Source of the DNA: Gibbula magus
Taxonomy: Eukaryota > Mollusca > Gastropoda > Trochida > Trochidae
Direction of reading: 5' to 3'
Assembly (NCBI GenBank): GCA_936450465.1
Contig: OW388291.1
Coordinates: 33,332,656 to 33,396,655 of the forward strand
DNA length: 64,000 bases
A program made the translations under genes and the position numbers. Shown here piece after piece: positions 11,545 through 25,675 of this stretch. The notes beneath the pieces were generated by a model. That model made no database searches. It was given only the letters and a program-made list of their open reading frames with translations, and had not been told where the DNA came from. How positions within the stretch are numbered: position 1 is the stretch's first letter; every line of letters starts with the position of its first letter.

Positions 11545-11582
11545 GCTTGATAACGTGATAAGGATCTTTACCGAAACGTCGC
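11545..11582 (+). ncRNA. hammerhead-like motif after Penelope-like remnant (degenerate, copy A)
   Basis: CGTGATAAGG, a short spacer and ACCGAAACGTCGC follow the endonuclease remnant by about 40 nt. Order and position resemble the CUGANGA...GAAACG cores in Penelope-like element ends, but the first core reads GTGATAA, with two deviations from consensus. It is conserved in copy B (38245-38282). Confidence 0.35.
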
Positions 11583-11590
11583 TTTAGTTA

Positions 11591-12559
11591 AATAACGAAG
11601 TTGATCATCCATTTATATCATTGTCTTTTTCATCACATCAATTTCCTTAATGCCTCTCAAACAGTAGAATACGGTATAAATTTGTAATTAAACAACATTG
11701 AAATATTCAACAAAGCATTGGCGTCATACAGCGTGATAACAACCCTTGACATTTCATGTTGATAGGGATAATAGTACTAATATACATATATGCATCTAAT
11801 CGTAATGCTCATGGTAATCTCTCTGATGCTGACAATAATCGTGGTAATCAATGGTAGGTCACGTATTTGTCCTTTACCGGATCACATCTTTTGTCTTTTG
11901 TCTAAGTCAGAGTCAAATGTGTATGTTAAATAAAGTAACTAAACATTCTGTTTGTACAGTCGTATGTTACTCTTTCAGAGTCTATTTAGGAATCACTTTA
12001 TCTTATCATTGTCAGAACTGGTGTAAAACATGTTTGAACTGACATCAGCATAATTATCTAACCAGTAATTGAGCCAGTGATGGAAAACAGTACGCATTTG
12101 TGATCGTTCATTTATATATAACACCCTAAACAGATAACAGAGCAAAACGAGTTTATCTCAAAACAAAAACGTCATTCACACATACAATGACATTCCTAAA
12201 ACTAAGAAAATTAAATTGCAAATGTGCCAACAGGATGTCAATAATAACTAAAATGACATTTAAGGGTGAACAGAAACAGGCATCCGTTGTCCTTAAAGTC
12301 ATTTATATTATACACAGTATCAAAGTATGAAGAGTTTCTGAAAAAAATGTATACAATGTTGAAGAATGCTCGGACGAACGGACGGATTGACAAGCAGAGT
12401 ATGCGGTTTGTACAGGTTTTTTTTTATGGGCGCATAATTCTTCAATAAAGACATTCTATGTTACATAGTTGTACTTAAGAACGTTTTTAAAAAGGTGAAA
12501 TACTATGTTTCTAATATTATTTTAAAACTTAGAAACATTCAGATATCTCGTAGGATTTT
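11591..12559. other. noncoding, shared with copy B (38283-39230)
   Basis: Colinear with copy B (for example CATTGGCGTCATACAG at about 11716 and 38415). Short open frames here are not conserved between the copies. No gene was recognised. Confidence 0.55.
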
Positions 12560-13200
12560 CAAATTTCTTCATTTTTCATGTGGATAAATTACATGTTGAT
12601 ATCATATCTCAGTATATACATTATATTATTGTCGTCATGTACAAGTACTTGGGAGTCGGAGATATGTTTAAACAAATGCCACTGTACAAGATATTTCAGA
12701 AAGTGTGAATTATCTACATGTAATACCTACACTAGTGTCTCGCCTTCGCATTCCAGGTGGAGTTATTCATTCTATTAGTTGAGCTTATTTCATTTTCTCC
12801 CAGCATAATGGCCTTCTGTTGGCCTTTAATCGGACGTTGATCAAATGGGAATCAATTATTTGAGTCATTGCTTTCAGCCACAACCATTATATATGATTAA
12901 CCATTATATATTTCCGGCTATACACCTGTCTCTCTCTAGGCGTGTGTGGGTGCACTATTCAAATTACATCACATTGCCGATTGGGTGATGAATTAATGAA
13001 TGTGTTAAAGGACCTATAAATCTTTACAAGCGGTAACACACTTTTCCTCAGGTTTGAATTCTGTATCCAATGTCGATGTGAGGAAGTATCGGATACACAA
13101 TAAAAACTTTTATTTGAATTCACATCGGCGTCATGTCTTAGTAATCTTTAATCCAATTTAAAAATATGAATTAATGTGCGAGAGAATACGTGTAACATCA
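12560..13200 (+). other. best-conserved noncoding block of the duplication (copy A)
   Basis: This block is among the most similar to copy B (39230-39910), with long identical stretches such as GTCTCTCTCTAGGCGTGTGT. It contains a TATA-like CTATAAATC at about 13014-13022 and an AATAAA followed by an inverted pair of GATGTGA/TCACATC motifs around 13074-13127. No conserved open frame runs through it. It could be a promoter, an untranslated exon or just a less eroded stretch. Confidence 0.5.
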
Positions 13201-13231
13201 ACAAAAACAAACAGAAAATATGTACCAAATA

Positions 13232-15169
<1,938 letters not shown>

Positions 15170-17800
15170 AGTTTCTCAGGTTCATTGTGCATAAGTATGA
15201 TGGTCTCGTGTCTCCAGTACAAATCAGTCGATTGTCAAGCATTTGCTCCTGACTCGTCATATACACTGTTGACATTCCAGCAACCCGTGTAAACACGTTG
15301 GAAATGTCTTATGGCATTTACTTGAAACTCCATTCAATTGGATGTGCTTGCAATATCCATTGCTCACTTTGAATCTTGGACTCACGCCTTGAGTATCATT
15401 GACACATAGCTAAGAAGCTGTTCGCGGGAGGTATAATAATAGTGTCTGTAATCCTACATAAGAAAACTACTTTTTTTTGCTGCTGAGACGCATCCACGTA
15501 ATCTCACGAAGCTTAATGGTCCATAAGTGTTGTTTATAATTCTACATTTAACCTTCATTTTGCAATAGTTAGTTAACATCAAAGACATGTTGTGTAAAAT
15601 AATAAAGGACAGCAAGTAATTAGTGAAAAGGTATGTTTGGATTTTGCTTTAAAATTCTTGCAGCAATAATCTGATTTCACATGATTATACAAGGGACATA
15701 CAGTATTTGATATATTTCATCTTGCATTATAGCAACGAAAAACGTAGAAGACAATGATACATATATACAAACAGACTAGAATATAGATTACCCCTTCCAT
15801 TTAATACCACATTTTGTCAAACGAGTTAATGATTTCGTATTAAACGAACGAAAGCAAGTTTATTACTTGCCCAAATTAATCAACCAAAATTAAATAGGGT
15901 CGTGGAATTATGTCCGCGAGTTATGTATCATTGTTGTGGTGGTACGGTCATTGTGACGTCACAACTGCATACTATTGTGATGTCACACTTGTAGCGAAAT
16001 TACACAAATTTAATATTGTCGTATAAATATTTCACTGCACTATCTTCCACCGGCGAGAAATACTAGTTATTAAACATCACCCTATATAACACAAAACACA
16101 TTAAGAGTAAATAAAAATCAAGCTAATAAAACGTCAATAGATCAGTGTTCTTGAATGTACATCTTAGAAGATGTAGATATCCTGAGTGTGTACTTTGAGC
16201 TTGTCAATTTCATTTTCATGAACTGCAAAAACAATATCATTTATTAGTTTTGTATTTTGTAATGTTAACTATAGCTTGTTTGGCATTAAAGAACATAACA
16301 GTCTTAGTTTAGAAGTAAAAGACGCACACAGACGTATATGCTCTCACTGAATTCTTGAAAGGTTTACAGTGATTGTTGGTGTTTTACTTGTCACAAGAAA
16401 TATTTTGATCTGAAATTGAATGGTATGTTTGTTCAATGCATATATTTACAAATCATCCAAGACTATATAATTACATATTTGGATTTTGTATCAAGGTTTC
16501 AATATTATATATGTATGGTGTATTTATGTTACAAAGGGGCAATGATACAATTGGTAGATGATTAACTAGGCAGGTTTAACCTGTGTGATTATCTCCACAA
16601 AGTCTTTGGGCGTTAGCGAAAATGGATAAATGGATAAATTATAGATGTTTATCAATGACTGAGATCTCGCATACAGACTTGACATAGCAGAACAAACTGT
16701 CCTGAAGTAATAATACACATTGGTATAAAGATGATTTTTAAAAAGTAATGTAAACATTTTATATGTTAAATTTCCAAGCAGAAACATGAAGTTATATTAA
16801 AGGTTATGTTCTATCAATACGAGTTATGAAAATGATGTAGATGTATATGATTTCAATAACCCTAACCAAAGAAAGTAAGTACTAGAAAGTTAAAAAGGGT
16901 TTCTGTCTCTGTGTTTCATATATTTTGAATAAACATAATTAACTACGTTGTTATAAAACCTTTATATAATTATCATATCCAAAATGCATCAATCACCTCA
17001 ATTAGTATGCACTTCTTACAACGGCTCACCAGTCAAAAGAGATAAAACTATCATTGCAAATGCCAATTCATTGAAACAAATGTCCCCATCAATAAAATCT
17101 TTAAATCAATAACACAAATTAAAACAATAAACATCGAACATTTTTATTTTGCAGAAGGTTTTATTTTGAAGTTTCAATAATTTCAATAAAATGTAAATAA
17201 TCTTGTCGATTCTGTCGTTATTAATTAAAAGTGTTTAATCATAATTTAACATCTTTCTCTTCTAGACGTTTTTGGGTCACTCGCCACATTTTGGTATATA
17301 TACAGTTTATATCACATATTACATATCTTACTTATTCAACTTTAACCACGCTACAAACAATAGATTTCATTGTGCACACATATGAGGTGAACTAAACACA
17401 ACAAGTATATTGGTGTCCATAAACTTAAATGTCATTCAAACATTTCAATTATTCATACTGAGACGGTGTTGTTTATGGGTTCTTGCTCTGTTATGAGTAT
17501 TTAAGCTTTGTTTTAGGGAGCTCATTTTATGAGGTTTTCAAGTTAAGCAAGGCTGAATGAAGCTAGTCTGGCATCAGCGTCAAAGTTTGACATAAATTCT
17601 CCTGGGATAGAGGATTGTATATGTTCAGAATATTGATAAACACTCTGTTTGATGACCTGCAGTGAACTACAGTTGATCAAACGTTAAGTCAAGGAAATCT
17701 GATATATCTGCATATATGAACTGAAATTGTTTGAAAACGTGTTTTGTCAGATGTTGAAGTAAATAACAAGCTTTGGATTTGAAACAGACACATGCATATA
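15170..17800 (+). repeat. array sub-unit A1 (older tandem repeat)
   Basis: Parts of this segment resemble sub-unit A2 about 6.1 kb downstream. The block at about 15410-15530 (GCTGTTCGCGGGAGGTATA, ACTAC, GAGACGCATCCAC) matches about 21478-21600. The block at 17395-17640 (GGTGTCCATAAACTTAAATG, AAGGCTGAATGAAGCTA) matches 23560-23790. The same pairs exist in copy B. Between them, 15950-17280 is AT-rich noncoding sequence largely absent from copy B. No gene was recognised. Confidence 0.65.
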
Positions 17801-20800
17801 AACACTTTTACAAACTTATATATCCCCCTCCTACAGTGCGACTTTGCAAGGAATCAATTATGAGACTACAAAGGTGAGAGCCCTTGAATATATAGATGCA
17901 GAGAGGGATTTTGTTTACATTAGAATACACATAAATTGGTTAATATATCCTGATCGTGTAATACGGATACACACTTTTATACTATGGTGTTTAACTCTTA
18001 AGTATGACAACGTACGTGTACGTTCAATTTAAGGTTGGTTGGGTGAACGTCACTTTATGGTAAACATACATGAATACAATTACATAAGAAGGAAGAATAA
18101 TCCCGTGTTTTCATGTCTAGTTTGGTTTACTTTGCAAAATTAATAGAAACGTTATTATAATCTAGACCTTTGTTGCGTATGTGCTTTACTTCTGAACACA
18201 AATTGAAAACACATTCATTGCGTCCAGAGCAAAGAGTTAGCATGCTGGAGTTGTCCTGTCATTAAGTGTTCTTTGTTACTTGGTTAATTAAAGTAAATAC
18301 TTTTGGTGGAAGTACATGCAAAATTACTGTATAATTGACTGTTTTACAACTAGACTTCGGTTAGTTGTGAAAGTTACCCATGTTACATATTTTCTTTAAA
18401 AAAAACACGTCTACAGAACCATAGTGTTTCATTGTTGTATGAACATTGTGAAAGGTGAAACAGAACATTTCCACAGAAAGCTGTCATGAAGTTATTGAAT
18501 TGCTAATATTACCTTTGTCATGTGTGTATGTTTTATATAGGAAATAACCGACACATTTGAAAAAATTATGTTAGGATAGGTTCTCAGTAAGGATTAGGTT
18601 TTCAAAAAAATTACTGGGCAAGCAATAAAACACTTAACCAGAACATGGGACATCCAAAGACAAAGAGAATCAACAGGTATTTGTGTAACCGACAGTGCTG
18701 GCAGTGATCACTACAGCACTCTAATCTATATTCAGACTCTCTTGAAGCTGCTTGCGACTTTACAGTCCTTAATCAGGAGGATGAATGTAATTCAGGTTGA
18801 GCATAGAAGTGGTCTTAAATACCAAGAGGAGCGTGGACTGAAATATCTGACAAATCATTCCCGGATAAGAAAATGATATTGACAAGAAAACAAGATGATT
18901 TCACTTGATGCTGAAGAAAACATTTTGAAGTACAAGACACTATTATGGATTGCAACTTCTATATTTGTTTCTGGCAACGTTTCGGGGCTTCTTCTTGCCT
19001 CGTTTATCATCCACCTGACGAAGGTGCCATAAAATGAAGAATTACTTTCCAAACACCCATGGCATGGAATTGCATCGGCATACAGAAAACGATAATTAAG
19101 ATTTGCATGTCTTTATTGTTCCTTGGTGTATTGTATAAATTTGAATCGGCAGTGTGTATACATTGGTTTGCACTAGATTTTACCAGACCAAATAAAACCA
19201 CATTTCTGTTTGAAGATGTATGCCAATTGGATGTTATAAAGATAAGTTCTCATTTCTTCCTCTTATAGTAGTTGCACTTGTAGGATGTATAGCTGTATTT
19301 TTCAATACCTTAGAGTTAAATAAATATACAAATATCGATTGAACATGAAAAGAGCATAATTCTTTTAAATTGGCACTTCCCTCAAATGTAACATTATTAA
19401 GCATCAATGGAAGCTGTGGATGTTCTCTTCCTTTTGGACGTTTGACATGAAACAGCTGCTTTACATTGAATATCGTTCCGAAAGAAACCATTTTTATTTA
19501 ATCCAGATTTTCTTAATGTCATCACATTAGAAGACACTATTTAGTAACATTTTCTCACCCTGTCCGCTGTAGTTGAATTTAATCATACTTTTGACATCAT
19601 AGCATTGTGAGTCAACACTTGATGATGTAACATCACTGTGATCAGATGTCGTTGCCATTAACAGGGAACTGTGCAAAATCTACTTTCAAAAAGATATCTC
19701 TCAGAAGATAAAGCTTGCTCTCACACACGCGATGCCACTGGTACACACTTGTGGATGATAAAGGCATTATTTTACTGGTATGTACAATGTATATTCATTG
19801 ATATATGAGCAATTTCAGAACTTCTGTAGTCTATACACTTATGCATAGTCTTGTGAAGGAGCTGTTGTCACTGTCACCATATGGGGTCAGTAACTAAACG
19901 AAACGAAAAAAGGTCAGTAACTAAACTGAACTGAGTGCCTGTACACTTATGCAAATTTATTATGCACTTATTACTCTTGTAAAGAAGATGTTATCACTCT
20001 CACGATATTTTTTCAATGAGGTCAGTAACTAAACGAAACGATGAGTTAAGAAGAAATATTATAATAATGATTCCTTTCATCAAATAGTCGACTTTTTCTC
20101 TTCAAAATAAGTTTTCTTGCATAGGACACAAAGTGAAGGCTAACACATTGGTATAGAGACAAGAACGTTCAATGATTGTGTTCTTTATCGGCACTGCTTA
20201 TCTATTGCTGGCTGTGTAAACTTTGTAATAAGCCATGTTGGAGGACTTCTATACTTCTATATATTTTACAGTGACGTGTGTTTCTGGTCTCAAATGTCTA
20301 CTTAATAAGACGGAGATGTGAAGCTAGAACTGATTATTTAACGTTGTTTCAAAGGGAAACCATGTACTTCATGTATGATCTAACATTGCATAACTCTCAT
20401 AAATTGGTTTTACTTCATGTGTGATATAACACAAACCTCTGTTTGAACGTTTATTGAATACTTCACTGTAAAACAACAGACATACAGTATGTCTATTTAA
20501 TTACCAATTTATAGCCCGTGTGGGTTGATCTCATGAAAGGGGATGGTTTTGACATAACATGATTGTTCTGTTTTCTGCAGTTTAAAGCATGTTGTGTATT
20601 ACATCTTTGAGGGACATTTAGAAGTGGATTGTAAGAAATGGAATTTGTTCTGTGCGAGGGTGAATTTGGATAAAAACAAAACAAAACGAACGTAATGTAT
20701 ACTATTTTTGCGAATGTAATCTTTAATGGCACGCAGACGTGTTTACTTGTAATCTTTCTCAAAACTTCATTTGAAAATCAACTCATAGTTTGGACAGAAT

Positions 20801-20943
20801 AATTACATCATTGTCCGAGTACAATATTTGATTTCAGATTTGACTGCACGTTGCATGATGTTTTATTGGTCGTATTTATGTTTTTAAATGCAAATGAATT
20901 TATAGAGAAAATACCAAGAGGAATTTGTGAAACATCGTAAACA
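17801..20943. other. noncoding, partly shared with copy B and with A2/B2
   Basis: The block 18740-18890 (GAAGCTGCTTGCGACTTTAC and following) has relatives at 34960-35140, 43020-43170 and 53420-53590. A short shared frame there is discussed as a finding. Positions 19200-19830 match 43320-44815. No convincing gene was recognised. Confidence 0.5.
18973..18999 (-). other. Penelope-type tail motif (hammerhead-like, weak)
   Basis: On the minus strand GGCAA, AGAAGAAGCCCC and GAAACGTTGCC are arranged so that GGCAA and TTGCC can pair. This resembles the closing part of Penelope-like element ends but lacks a proper CUGANGA core. Confidence 0.25.
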
Positions 20944-21124
20944 TACCGTATTTCCTCGAATACAACCCGAGTCTCGAATATAACACGAGCCTCAAATACA
21001 ACCATGGGGTCATGGGGTGCTGAGGTAAATACAACCTTGGTTTCGAATATGAATATAAGGCCGACCAAATTTCTTCGAATATTAATAGAACCCGAGGGTT
21101 GTATTCGAGAAAATAACGTGTGGG
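20944..21124. mobile_element. small non-autonomous DNA element (MITE), about 180 bp
   Basis: The left end ACCGTATTTCCTCGAATACA (continuing ACCC) is mirrored by the right end GGGTTGTATTCGAGAAAATA followed by ACGTGTGG. The interior has several copies of CGAATA-type motifs in both orientations. Copy B keeps only the right part (46296-46385); its left part was lost at the 44816-46290 insertion. Confidence 0.7.
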
Positions 21125-21229
21125 TCAATATAGCAAACAGTCACTCTCAGCGAAAACTAGTTATGCTCTCTTCTAATAGGAAAGCTTGTTATGAGTACAT
21201 ATGAAACATGGTTTATGATATTTTAAGCA

Positions 21230-24020
21230 ACTTGTGTACAGAAATTGCTCATAGTTTAGCGAGTTGATAGCACATATTTTTGTAATGGTTTAAATGTTAC
21301 AAAAATAATATTGAAATATAATTTCCGGGATATATTTATAATCCCTAACATATTCCCACAAACTCCTTATAACATTTTTGATGTAATAAATGATATAATA
21401 GCATTATCACCAGAATTATGAGAAATGTTTATTGCCCATTCACGATCGTGGAATCAGCATCTTCAGTATTATTGACATAGCTACAAATCTGTTCGAGGGA
21501 TGTATACTAATACTACATGAGAAGACTACTATCTACTGCTACTGAGACGGATTCACAGAACAATCTTGTAAGACGTATAGACGAGGACATTTTCAAGGTC
21601 ATTAGCCAGAGAGTTCATGATTTTGCTTTAAATATACACAGGGAGACCTTCATCTTGCAATATTTAAGGGATATTTTACTTGTGAATCCTTTTGTATGGC
21701 TTTCCCTCTAAGGACTCAGACGGGAATGTTATTAATTCACATTGAACATACACTTTGAAAAATAAGTTGTAAGAAGCATTATTAATATCGAAAAGTCAAC
21801 GGAATAAATGTTGGATAGAAATGACGTGTCATTAGAGTTTGTAAATGTCAGATATACATCATACCTTTTAGTACATATTATCTGTTACAAAATATATGTG
21901 TTAATATGTTTCAGTCACATTATTCGACATTCAAGTAATAAGTAAAGCCTTAATTAGTGGAAAGAGAACTAGTATCCAATACTACCACGCAACAAATAAT
22001 TTCATTTAGAGAGCAGACATGCATAATTTTCTTTGTATGTTAGTATGAAGACATTGGAATGATAAGACATCGAAACCAATGCATGTTCAGGATTTATTTT
22101 TGAGTTATGACACCCAGAACAATAATGACCAGATAGACGTTGTTCATATGAAAAGTCGAATGTCAGTTCTAATACGGACAAATTCAACTTGGGAGGCTTA
22201 TCTTCATCACATCTTTGGGCGTTGGCATATACGCACGAATGGATTATCTCAAACATTATGTTTGCCTCGGTTGGATTAGATTATAGCTCACGCATCATGA
22301 CTTAAGCTAGAATAATAAACAGACTGGGCCTAATACACAATGATAAATATATCATGTTTTAATAAATGTTTTAAGAGTGAGGATAATAATGATAATAATA
22401 CTACATTATGGTCCGATAAAGTAATTGTGAGTTATTTTATATTTTCATAATTGGTTTCATTATAGATCTAAAAATATGAGACACTGTGAAATTTTTATCA
22501 CACTCAACAGTAAAAGTACAGTACTTTTTCAGGACGACTGAGAGATTCGAACACATACAAGAGTTACTGTAGGCATCAATTCTTCCTTTACTTATTTTCC
22601 ACTATTTTTTAAAGATATTTCCACTGTACTGGATTTAATACAAACTTATGAGGAAGGAACATTATACACATGTAATATCATTAACAACGACATCACAATT
22701 ACATGATATTGTTAAATATTGGGTTTATTTTATAGTATTATATTAATTATACAAAACTTCTAAAACTTGTAGAGAGGATGGTTTAAGAAAAGCTCTACCA
22801 TTTGCTTCACATTTTTAACATCGTTTTTCAGTTACATTTCAGTTCTCAGTATAAAATAATATATAGACAAAATACCATTATATTATCTTTAAACGTCTCA
22901 AGCAAATTGCAACCTGAATTAATATGAGACATTTGTATTTTTATGAGTTTTAAATATTTTCACGTTTTGAGTTACATGTAATTTTAATGTCGAAAATAAA
23001 CAATTGGGCTCCGTGGGAGGTTGCTAAACATGTCCAAGATTTGTCAATACTTCATGTAAATCGCCCAAACCGTTATTTCAAATCATGTACAAATAAATAA
23101 TAATATAAAGATTGGGATTGACGTGTCCTTATGTATTTGATGCGAGTCCTTCTTACATAATAAGTATATCTACTTCAAAATGAGCTATCAATCATATGTT
23201 TAATTGTTGTAAGAAACTAAACGATGCTAAAACTATACAACATTAGAAATAAGCAACACAACTGTCAATTAGATTACAACCAAAATACATATTGAATTTT
23301 GCTTCTGTTGCTCTGTGAATCATATATCAAAGTGACTAAAACAACATGTGAATTTGTTATTCGTCCCTTTCTTTGCAAGTCCTTACATAAATAATTCGAG
23401 ATATTTTGTAAAATCAAATTATTCAAGGCTGATTTTAAGGTCATATTTAATCACATGTTAGTGTAAATATATATATTTGACACTTAAATCTTAAGTGTAA
23501 GCACACAATAGACAGTGATTTCGTCTAGTGTCAACATGCTGTTAAAGTAAAACAACGCATGTATCAGTGTCCATAAACTTAAATGTCAATTGAAACATTT
23601 CAATTATTCATGCAGGAGAGGTGTTTATGTATCGATTCTAGCGATGTTATGAGTATTTGAGCTGTGTTTTATGGGGCTCAGTTTTATGAGCTATTCTAGT
23701 TTGAACAAGGCTGAATGAAGCTATTCTGTTCTTGGTGTAAATTTGTGACCATCATTCTGTGACAGAGGATTTTATCTATGCAGAATATTGGTAAACACTT
23801 ACTCTGGCTTCCTCGAGTGGACTTAGTTAATCAATCACCTGTGGAGTGGGCATAGGATATTACCCTTATTGCAAGAATGCAAGAGTTCGACCTTAATTAG
23901 CAATACTATATTGACACAAGCATGACATGGCAGATGGAGAAACACGGATACAAACAATCACCAAACAGGGGGAATTGGACAGACGCGTACATTTTAGGAA
24001 ATTAACATTATCTATATATG
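21230..24020 (+). repeat. array sub-unit A2 (older tandem repeat; continues at 34300-35190)
   Basis: Similar to sub-unit A1 (15170-17800) and more strongly to B2 (46450-49560). The colinearity with B2 is nearly unbroken until 24020, where a 10.3-kb block interrupts copy A. It resumes at 34300. The open frame at 21517-21711 is discussed as a finding. No recognised gene. Confidence 0.7.
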
Positions 24021-24606
24021 TTACGTTAAAACAAAGTTACGTAAACATTAGGATATTTTTGTGATCTTATTGTTGTGACACAAATCTCACTAATTTAAGA
24101 GGCTCCAAAATTTTAAGAACTGAAACCAGGAATTGTTCCCGTAGGATTGTATGCTCTCGAACACAACTCCCTGAATCCCGAGAAACGTGATGTAATAAAA
24201 CAGTCTGTGCAAAACTAATGGCGACTTCTCATAACAAAAAGATACTCGAAAATCTCAAAAATTCAAAGATGGTCGTATACATAAAAAATGGATAAATTAC
24301 ACGCACCAGAAGAAAGAAACAACTATAAACTATTTTTTTTAAAATCCCCAAAATGACAATAACTACCGGCAAACATACGTTGGAAATCAAAGCAAAAGTA
24401 TGGATGAACAGATCCCAGTACGATTAGTATATTATCGTATTAAACTAAACCTGGTAACACATGCACTGAGTACAAAATTATTCAGAAACCTTTGTTTTAC
24501 ATTCTTGACTGACTGACTCATCCGGCTTTATGTACAAAATTATAATATTTTATTTATCAAATTTAAACCCGAACATAGAAACATCAACGGGACTTTGATG
24601 ATAATT

Positions 24607-24838
24607 ATAAATGCATATGTATGTTGCGCTGAATGCATTTTTGGCATGCTCTAGGCGCTACACATACTGTTACCCTGAAGAAATTGTAATTTCAGTGCTG
24701 TTACTAAGCCCTCCTTTCCGTATTTTCTGTGTCCAGGTACCCATGTTAACAGCTGCATTGGTGGACTGGGTGCATTGTGGATGGAGTGAAGAAAATGCCC
24801 AGGGATTTAAGACAGTGTATCCACCGGGATTCGAACAT
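24607..24838 (-). mobile_element. tRNA-derived SINE, 5'-truncated copy
   Basis: On the minus strand the sequence follows the SINE at 50834-51146: remains of box B (ATTCGAA, CCACCGGG), the CCACAATGCACCCAG block, GTACCTGG, the CAGCACTGAAATTAC-like block, GGGTAACAG and TGTGTAGCGCCTAGAGCATG. The first part of the tRNA-like head is missing. Confidence 0.7.
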
Positions 24839-25462
24839 GTACGAATTAAGATATGACATCATTAAAACTGATAATCAGATCCTTGTAAAGGGATATACCT
24901 GTTTATCATACAATGGATGGTGATTTCTGCAGGATAAAGGCAAAGGATGTTTTCGGTATCCGTTGGGGTCATATACAGATAAAGATGCAAATTACAGAGG
25001 TCAAGTGACGGAACTTCTTTTGAAAATGACGTCACCAGCATCAACATTTCGAACGCCTGTAATAACCGTAACAGTTGTAATAGCGGCATTAGCGTAATAG
25101 CTTCATGTAGGCCTAAATTAATTTATACATTCTTCTTTCATATAGATCTACATTAATTTGAGAAATGACAAAACAATCATAGTGCAATGCATATTACGGA
25201 AAGAGGATTATGATCAAGCAGTGCCAAAACATGTTCATCTTGAGTTGAAAACTACGGAGTAAACACTTTATAAATACTCAGAGGCAACAAAGGTAGTTTG
25301 AGTAGCATTAATCGAACGCCAATCTTCACTGTTCCATAATGTGACTTTTGTAAAGGGGATTTTAGAAATCTCAGCCTAACATTCAGTTTAGCGTGTGATG
25401 TGCGAGTCGCCATTTGCAACCGGGCGGAAGGGAAGCAACTCTCGCCCTTTCAAGATGGACTC
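24839..25462. other. noncoding flank of the gypsy element
   Basis: No gene was recognised. Positions 25410-25457 are GC-richer and run into the target site GACTC. Confidence 0.5.
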
Positions 25463-25643
25463 TGTCACTAGATTTTTATATACAGTCTAGCTTCAATTAT
25501 ATGGCTAATGCCATTATGGTTAAACGAGTACCAGACTAGCCAATCATATGACTGTAACCACATGTAATTGATTAAACATGGCTGCCCAGAAGACCACGTT
25601 GTTTTCAAATGAATTTCATTAGTCAAATAATACAAATAACACA
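25463..25643 (+). repeat. 5' LTR of gypsy element
   Basis: 181 bp, starts TGTCACTAGA and ends AATAACACA. A TATA-like TTTTTATATA lies near its start. It differs from the 3' LTR at LTR positions 12 and 16, in ATGTAATTG versus ATGTAGTTG, and in CCAGAAGA versus CCAGTAGA. Confidence 0.95.
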
Positions 25644-25655
25644 TGGTGTCAGAAG
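25644..25655 (+). other. primer-binding site
   Basis: TGGTGTCAGAAG directly follows the 5' LTR. Its first nine bases match the complement of the 3' end (with CCA) of animal tRNA-Leu, so tRNA-Leu is the likely primer. This rests on recalled tRNA-Leu ends and has not been checked against this species. Confidence 0.75.
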
Positions 25656-25675
25656 TTAAGAGGTAAATTACAACA

